Part shown: one piece after another, positions 7,408-11,612 of the stretch
Position numbering within the stretch: the first letter of the stretch is position 1
Layout of the letters: each line of letters opens with the position of its first letter
Assembly: GCA_016219765.1 (NCBI GenBank)
Contig: JACRKM010000130.1
Location: 1-11,612, forward strand
DNA length: 11,612 nt
Direction of reading: 5' to 3'
Origin: Candidatus Woesearchaeota archaeon
GTDB taxonomy: Archaea > Nanobdellota > Nanobdellia > Woesearchaeales > UBA11576
Position numbers and translations under genes: made by a program
The notes under the pieces: model-generated
Database searches by the model: none
Told to the model about the DNA's origin: nothing
The model's input: only the letters and a program-made list of their open reading frames with translations

Positions 7408-7446
7408 CGCCGCCCGACATCCCTCTGGGTACCCTGTCGTGCGGCG
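7408..7446. repeat. Hairpin in the convergent gap
   Basis: Arms CGCCGCCCGACA (7408-7419) and TGTCGTGCGGCG (7435-7446) pair with one mismatch. Inside, CCC-TCT-GGG (7421-7429) repeats in shorter form the TCT-triloop core of the 5679-5826 foldbacks. It lies between two convergent genes, so a bidirectional terminator is a simple alternative. The surrounding 7318-7577 has no gene; weak outer pairings (TTTAGC 7313-7318 with GCTAAA 7524-7529; GCGCCGC 7332-7338 with 7503-7509) suggest a larger fold. Confidence 0.7.
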
Positions 7447-7577
7447 ACTACGAAAATTAGAACATTCAACTGCACAATGCTGCATCCGCTCGCAGGCCGG
7501 TGGCGGCGCTGCAAAAGCAATGCGCTAAACAAATACGATTTTGACATTCATTCAACAATTATTCATTCTGCAACAAT

Positions 7578-8120
7578 CTACGGTTGTGCATTTATCTTGT
7601 AAACATTCTGCACAAGATTTGCAATGAAGCTTGAGGTTGCATAGTCCGTCGAATGCTCAACAGCCTTCAGGCCATACGCGAATCCCTGCACAACGCAGTC
7701 CTTGATCACAACATTTACATGGCCATCGTTCAGGATTCCAGTGCCTCTGCCAGAGCCGGCAATCGTCGCGCCGCTGCAGTCGACAGTCACATTATCGGCC
7801 GCGATGACAATTGCAGCGCTCTCGGGCGCAACGTCATATGCGTACAAGCCAGCATCAAACACAACACTCTCATTCACATAATAAGTATTCGATATATCAA
7901 GCGTCACTGCACCGCTCGGAGACCGCGGTCTGGCAAACCCGTCTGAACGGAATTGCGTCACATTGTCTGATACAATCCTGCTTGCGGCTTGTCCACCAGC
8001 GTCAGTAGTAATATGGCCCGTTAGTCTTGCACCAAGCAAGATGAGAGTGCTGCTGAGAGCTACCGCCACCAGCACTATTATCAATACCTGAACGTTCAGC
8101 GCGCGTTTACTTCTTTTCAT
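7578..8120 (-). CDS. Short membrane-anchored exoprotein with a single beta-helix-type domain
   Basis: 180 residues. A basic tail MKRSKRALN is followed by a strongly hydrophobic segment (about 10-31), predicting a single anchor with the C-terminus outside. A linker leads to residues 69-178, which match residues 58-168 of the large surface protein almost throughout (YYVNESVV, NVTVDCSGATIAGSG, GTGILNDGHVNVVIKDC, SSFIANLVQN). The similarity ends at YKINAQP and a stop, just where the large protein continues into its linker and LamG modules. It is thus either a minimal ancestral form or a copy that lost its C-terminal modules; the frame is intact, so I call it a gene, not a pseudogene. ATG 8120 overlaps the TGA of the upstream HTH gene (ATGA), and GGGGTTG lies about 15 bases before the start. 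No enzymatic residues are recognisable. Confidence 0.8.
   Translation of the reverse strand: MKRSKRALNVQVLIIVLVAVALSSTLILLGARLTGHITTDAGGQAASRIVSDNVTQFRSDGFARPRSPSGAVTLDISNTYYVNESVVFDAGLYAYDVAPESAAIVIAADNVTVDCSGATIAGSGRGTGILNDGHVNVVIKDCVVQGFAYGLKAVEHSTDYATSSFIANLVQNVYKINAQP
7680..7913 (-). repeat. Beta-helix-domain repeat, copy in the short surface gene
   Basis: Gap-free, near-identical DNA counterpart of 4303-4536. The high identity at nucleotide level, silent positions included, indicates a recent duplication or continuing exchange between the two loci. Confidence 0.9.
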
Positions 8121-8656
8121 TCTTGCTGTTCAACCCCTTTTTGTTGCGAGCGCTCTTTTTCAATGGCGCGTTTATGCACCGTCGCGATCGAGGCAGGATT
8201 TTTGTGAAGCAATACAGCAATTTTTGAGTTCGAAAACTTGTGAACAGCCCCAAGATAGGAAACAACATGTTCGAGAACGCTCTTAGTGCGTTCAGAGAAA
8301 AGAAAAACCGGAAGGAAGATGCCGGTTGAGATATCAATGACGAATGGCTCTTTTGATTTTCGTAAAGCGCGCTGATAACTCGTCCACACGCTGCGATCAT
8401 CCCGCTTCAGAATGACCGCGATCTCGTGATATGTTAAGCTGCGATTCTCTTTGAGGTACTTACACAGGCTTTCAGAAGGGCTCAGTTCATGAGAGAAAAT
8501 AGAAAGCGGAATGACCTCCTTTTGGGACCCTGTTTCTGTTTCATTGTAAAGGCCGACTATCTCTGCAAGGGAAAGCCCTTGCCGTGACTTCATGAATGAG
8601 ATTATACTCTTTAGCAGTTCAAACGAATCATTGCGGCTTTGTATTGGCGGCTGCAT
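8117..8656 (-). CDS. Tandem helix-turn-helix DNA-binding protein, upstream partner of the short exoprotein
   Basis: 179 residues, soluble, basic C-terminus. Two modules lie at about 49-101 and 114-165, each with a hydrophobic lead (LSIFSHELSPSES, PVFLFSERTKSVLE) and a helix-turn-helix (HEIAVILKRDDRSVWTSYQRA; SKIAVLLHKNPASIATVHKRA). The first keeps the Arg-Asp-x-Arg-x-x-Trp-Thr signature of the paralogue at 4713-5423; the second has lost the Trp. An extra N-terminal helical part (about 11-38) may correspond to residues 27-55 of that paralogue. ATG 8656 is the only start: the frame upstream reaches TAA 8702-8704 with no start codon. The stop overlaps the next gene by ATGA, implying coupled translation. 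A role as specific regulator is inferred from the repeated pairing; its targets are unknown. Confidence 0.82.
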   Translation of the reverse strand: MQPPIQSRNDSFELLKSIISFMKSRQGLSLAEIVGLYNETETGSQKEVIPLSIFSHELSPSESLCKYLKENRSLTYHEIAVILKRDDRSVWTSYQRALRKSKEPFVIDISTGIFLPVFLFSERTKSVLEHVVSYLGAVHKFSNSKIAVLLHKNPASIATVHKRAIEKERSQQKGVEQQE

Positions 8657-8715
8657 GGCGGGTTGTTCGACTTTGCTGGAATCGTCCTGTCTGGCTTTCG
8701 CTTAAACTGCATTGT

Positions 8716-8731
8716 TTAATTTTATAATATA
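8716..8731 (-). promoter_or_regulatory. TATA region for the HTH-short exoprotein unit
   Basis: On the minus strand the sequence reads ATATTATAAAATTAAA, about 65 bp upstream of ATG 8656. It predicts a start near 8695 and a leader of about 40 nt. An alternative A+T-rich box lies at about 8742-8752. Confidence 0.5.
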
Positions 8732-8847
8732 ATACTCCTTCTATTTAAAATCTTCCATTTCTTACTTCTTTTGTATATTTCAATACCTCCTATACTTTCT
8801 TTTTACTTTGTTTGTATAAACGGATGCGAAACATGTTCAGACTACAT

Positions 8848-8857
8848 CTATATAAAC
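8848..8857 (+). promoter_or_regulatory. TATA box for topA
   Basis: CTATATAAAC lies about 30 bp before ATG 8883, so transcription should begin within a few bases of the start codon and the mRNA is probably leaderless or nearly so. No Shine-Dalgarno sequence is visible before the ATG. A second similar box, TGTATAAACG, lies at about 8813-8823. Confidence 0.6.
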
Positions 8858-8882
8858 ATACAAGAACCACGCGAAAGACATC

Positions 8883-11105
8883 ATGAGCTACGAACTCATT
8901 CTCACAGAAAAACCCAACGCGGCACTCAAGATAGCGGCAGCGCTTGCAGACGGCAAAGCCATCAAGGAAAACATAAAAGGCGCACCGTACTATAAAGTCA
9001 CCCACGGCAGCAGAGACATAATTATTGGATGCGCGGTCGGCCATCTTTACTCGGTCGGGGAGCGCGAGAAGAAAAAAGGATGGACCTACCCGATATTTGA
9101 CATAGAATGGAAGGAGAGCAGCGAAGAGCGCAAAGAATCAGAATTCTCAAGAAAATATCTCGAAGCGCTCAAGAAGCTTGCAAAAGACGCAGACGAATTC
9201 ACGGTTGCGACAGATTACGATATTGAAGGAGAAGTGATCGGCCTGAACGTCTTGCGCTTCGCATTCAAACAAAAGGATGCAAACCGCATGAAATTCTCTA
9301 CACTCACCAAACCCGATCTTGTCAAAGCATACGAGCACAAATCAAAACACCTGGACTGGGGACAAGCTTACGCAGGCGAGACACGGCACTTTCTTGACTG
9401 GCTCTACGGCATCAATCTCTCACGCGCATTGACTCTCTCCATCAAGGAAGCGAAGGGACTGCACAAGATCCTCTCCTCGGGCCGAGTCCAGGGGCCTGCA
9501 CTCAAGATCATTGTAGACCGCGAAAAAGAAATCAAAGCATTCAAGCCAGTGCCATTCTGGCAGATCGAACTCTCTGGCAATGTTCGTGGCGGCGACATTG
9601 TTGCACTGCACGAAGAAGAAAAATTCTGGGAAAAGCCCAAAGCGGACGCAGTTTTTGCAAAAACCAAAGGAAAGAAAGCCACCGTCGCAGACGTGCAGCG
9701 AAAAGAATTCACGCAAGAACCGCCCCACCCGTTTGATCTAACAACGCTGCAGACAGAAGCGTATCGCTCACTTAACATCCAGCCTAAAGATACACTGTCA
9801 ATGGCGCAGAACCTCTACAGTGACGGATACATCTCATACCCGCGCACAAGTTCACAAAAACTTCCAAAAGAACTCGGACTCCCCTCCATCATTAAGGCAC
9901 TGCAGAAACAAGCTGAGTATGCCCCGCTGTGCCAGATGCTGCTTTCAAAAAGCAAACTGGCACCAAACGAAGGAGAAAAGACCGATCCGGCGCACCCAGC
10001 CATCTTCCCGACAGGAATCGAACCAAAACTCTCAGGCAAAGAAGCACAGCTCTACGATCTTATCGCGCGGCGATTCCTTGCAACATTCGGCGATCCTGCT
10101 GTACGCGAGACAATGACTGTAACAATCGACGTCAATAAAGAAAATTTCATCGCAAAAGGGACGCGGACACTCGTCAAAGGGTGGCACGTATTCTACGGAC
10201 CCCATCTTCAACTCAAAGAAGAAGAACTTCCTCCTGTCGTGAAAGGAGATGATGTTGCAGTCAAAACGATCGAGCTGCTCTCAAAAGAAACCCAGCCTCC
10301 AAAACGATACACACCAGCAAGCATAATCAAGGAGCTCGAGAAACGTGAACTGGGAACAAAAGCGACACGTGCAGCGATCGTGGAGAACCTCTACCAGCGT
10401 GGATACGTCAACAATAAGACCATCGAAGCCACTGAGCTTGGCATCAGAACGGTTGAAACACTTGAAAAATACTGCCCTGAAATCCTTGACGAGGAGCTCA
10501 CACGAAACTTCGAAATCGAGATGGACAAAATCCGTGAAGGAAGCAAGAAAGAAGACGAAGTTCTTGGAGAAGCGCGCACTGAGCTCACTAAGACGCTGCA
10601 GCACTTCAAACAAAACCAGATCAAGATCGGCGAAGAGCTCGCCGATGCGATGGTCGAGACACGCAAGACAATGAGCACGCTCGGAGCGTGCCCGACGTGC
10701 AGCGAAGGAAACCTGCAGATTCGCAAAGGGAAATTCGGAAACTTCGTCGCCTGCGACAAATATCCTGCATGTACAACCACCTTCAAGCTTCCTTCGGGGG
10801 CGATCTTCAAGCCAGCAAAGAAAGAATGCGAATCGTGCAAGCACCCGCTCATCATGATCATCCGCAAAGGCAAACGCCCAAACGAAATCTGTATCAATCC
10901 CAAATGCTCCTCAAAACAGATCGAAGATCTGGAGATGCGGGAAGAAGCGATGCGCGTCGAGAGCGGAGAAGTATCGTTTGCGTGCCCCTCGTGCAAAGAA
11001 GGAAAGCTTGTGCTGCGCAAATCAATCTACGGACAATTCTACGGGTGCAGCAGTTATCCAAAATGCAGGTTCACGAAGAAGCTGCAGCAGGACAAGAATT
11101 TGTGA
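8883..11105 (+). CDS. topA: DNA topoisomerase I, type IA, archaeal form
   Basis: 740 residues, full length. It relaxes negatively supercoiled DNA by cutting one strand and passing the other through. The Toprim domain occupies about 1-150, with Glu9 in ILTEKP and the metal-binding Asp111-x-Asp113-x-Glu115 in DYDIEGE. The catalytic tyrosine is Tyr319 in YISYPRTSS, followed by Arg321. LSSGRVQGPAL (197-207) and THPAIFP-like DPAHPAIFPTG (368-378) are standard type IA motifs. Three four-cysteine zinc ribbons close the protein: Cys603/606/624/630, Cys649/652/670/675 and Cys701/704/722/728; multiple C-terminal zinc ribbons are usual in TopA-type enzymes. No reverse gyrase helicase part is present. 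ATG 8883 is the natural start, as the conserved N-terminal strand YELILTEK follows directly. Base composition is higher in G+C than the ATPase gene, consistent with a core chromosomal gene. Confidence 0.97.
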   Translation: MSYELILTEKPNAALKIAAALADGKAIKENIKGAPYYKVTHGSRDIIIGCAVGHLYSVGEREKKKGWTYPIFDIEWKESSEERKESEFSRKYLEALKKLAKDADEFTVATDYDIEGEVIGLNVLRFAFKQKDANRMKFSTLTKPDLVKAYEHKSKHLDWGQAYAGETRHFLDWLYGINLSRALTLSIKEAKGLHKILSSGRVQGPALKIIVDREKEIKAFKPVPFWQIELSGNVRGGDIVALHEEEKFWEKPKADAVFAKTKGKKATVADVQRKEFTQEPPHPFDLTTLQTEAYRSLNIQPKDTLSMAQNLYSDGYISYPRTSSQKLPKELGLPSIIKALQKQAEYAPLCQMLLSKSKLAPNEGEKTDPAHPAIFPTGIEPKLSGKEAQLYDLIARRFLATFGDPAVRETMTVTIDVNKENFIAKGTRTLVKGWHVFYGPHLQLKEEELPPVVKGDDVAVKTIELLSKETQPPKRYTPASIIKELEKRELGTKATRAAIVENLYQRGYVNNKTIEATELGIRTVETLEKYCPEILDEELTRNFEIEMDKIREGSKKEDEVLGEARTELTKTLQHFKQNQIKIGEELADAMVETRKTMSTLGACPTCSEGNLQIRKGKFGNFVACDKYPACTTTFKLPSGAIFKPAKKECESCKHPLIMIIRKGKRPNEICINPKCSSKQIEDLEMREEAMRVESGEVSFACPSCKEGKLVLRKSIYGQFYGCSSYPKCRFTKKLQQDKNL

Positions 11106-11154
11106 AAGAAATCTAGCACATGCATAATTCTCATTTAACTTCGCAAGTATAACG

Positions 11155-11321
11155 GCCAGCACGCTCACCGCCACCGCCTTTCTGCGAGAGATGGACAATT
11201 ACTCATTCATACCGACAAGGGGGATGCCCCATCGGGGAACGTCGGTCCTCCATGAGCACAGACATATCACGAGCATGGCGTGGCGGTGAGCGAGCGATGC
11301 GTCGAGCATCGCGGTGCTGGC
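11155..11321. repeat. Large branched foldback (possible structured RNA or inverted-repeat element)
   Basis: An outer stem GCCAGCA (11155-11161) with TGCTGGC (11315-11321) continues into a 13-bp perfect stem CGCTCACCGCCAC (11162-11174) with GTGGCGGTGAGCG (11280-11292). On the 3' side a 7-bp hairpin GCGATGC-GTCGA-GCATCGC (11294-11312) bulges out. Inside the loop, ACCGAC (11211-11216) pairs with GTCGGT (11241-11246) around CCCC-ATC-GGGG (11227-11237). It does not resemble tRNA, and I could not match it to RNase P or SRP RNA. Confidence 0.75.
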
Positions 11322-11426
11322 TTGTCAAGACTTTCTACAGAGCCTTACGAACATCAACTCATTTTAACGACCCAACATCGTCCCAGACAGATGACAAAAC
11401 CTTATTTTCGCCGACAAAGCATCCAT

Positions 11427-11438
11427 AACTTATTTTAA
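11427..11438 (+). promoter_or_regulatory. Possible TATA element for the secreted-protein gene
   Basis: AACTTATTTTAA lies about 25-35 bp before ATG 11461, a spacing that would give a leaderless transcript. The match to the archaeal TATA consensus is only fair. Confidence 0.35.
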
Positions 11439-11460
11439 CCCTTCACAAATCCGCGAAGCT

Positions 11461-11612
11461 ATGAATAAATCATATGTCTTGTCAGTGCTTGCCCTCATCA
11501 TCTTTGTACAGGCAACAGCTGCGCAAGAAGGCCACATCAAACTTCTTGCAGTGGGCGATGGTGGAGGCAACTTCACTGGCAGCGTCGCTGACCTGTACCT
11601 TACAGTGCAGCC
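11461..11612 (+). CDS. N-terminus of a secreted protein, probably archaeal Lon-like (S16) serine protease family
   Basis: Only 50 residues are visible before the window ends. A short basic start (MNKSYVL), a hydrophobic core and TATAAQEG look like a Sec signal peptide, possibly cleaved near Ala-Gln at about 21. The following GHIKLLAVGDG and GSVADLYLTVQP resemble the N-terminal part of secreted archaeal proteases related to Lon (COG1750-type), which carry a GHIKLLAV-like strand right after the signal peptide. This assignment is from memory of the family. The catalytic Ser/Lys region would lie beyond the window, so activity cannot be judged. ATG 11461 is chosen because the signal peptide begins there; no clear Shine-Dalgarno sequence precedes it. 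Confidence 0.65.
   Translation, partial: MNKSYVLSVLALIIFVQATAAQEGHIKLLAVGDGGGNFTGSVADLYLTVQ

Larger units (their letters stand above)
11106..11460. other. Intergenic region between topA and the secreted-protein gene
   Basis: No credible coding sequence. It holds a large branched foldback (11155-11321) and A+T-rich promoter-like sequence. ACTCATTTTAAC (about 11357) and ACTTATTTTAAC (about 11428) are near-identical 12-mers about 70 bp apart upstream of the next gene. Confidence 0.75.

Noticed and set aside
7578-8120. Pseudogene remnant of the large surface gene
   Set aside because: The frame is intact with its own anchor, start overlap and stop; loss of the C-terminal modules is possible but the remaining protein looks viable.
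10281-11020. Long minus-strand open frames opposite topA
   Set aside because: They lie fully antisense to well-conserved topA coding sequence and have no recognisable domain.
11155-11321. tRNA, RNase P RNA or SRP RNA gene
   Set aside because: There is no cloverleaf or T-loop signature, and I could not find the conserved cores of RNase P or SRP RNA; only generic stems are seen.

Overview
The window looks like a piece of an archaeal chromosome, most likely from a small-genome DPANN-type lineage (Woesearchaeota/Pacearchaeota-like); that placement is an inference. It rests on archaeal TATA-box promoters, an archaeal-style type IA topoisomerase with three C-terminal zinc ribbons, a very Asn-sequon-rich LamG surface protein of the kind common in these archaea, and the start of a secreted protein resembling the archaeal Lon-like (S16) protease family.

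Layout. (1) 1-5423, minus strand: a two-gene unit made of a tandem helix-turn-helix protein (4713-5423) overlapping by ATGA a giant membrane-anchored surface protein (start 4716, running off the left edge, 1572 residues visible, no stop). The surface protein has an N-terminal membrane anchor, a short beta-helix-type domain, a charged linker and repeated modules ending in three LamG domains. (2) 5424-6003: a divergent intergenic region with two nested foldback elements, A+T-rich promoters and a repeated GTATTAC-type motif. (3) 6004-7317, plus strand: an A+T-rich AAA+ ATPase with a C-terminal winged helix. (4) 7318-7577: a convergent gap with another hairpin. (5) 7578-8656, minus strand: a second tandem-HTH/surface-protein pair, again with an ATGA overlap. 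Its surface protein is only 180 residues (anchor plus the beta-helix-type domain) and that domain is nearly identical in DNA to the large paralogue. (6) 8883-11105, plus strand: topA. (7) 11106-11460: a gap dominated by a large branched foldback. (8) 11461-end, plus strand: N-terminus of a secreted protein.

How it may work together. The repeated HTH plus anchored-exoprotein pairing is the most distinctive feature. Two paralogous, same-orientation, translationally coupled cassettes bracket an ATPase gene of different base composition. The HTH proteins are candidate dedicated regulators of the surface proteins beside them, but nothing in the sequence proves this. topA and the protease-like gene look like ordinary chromosomal genes next to an accessory locus.
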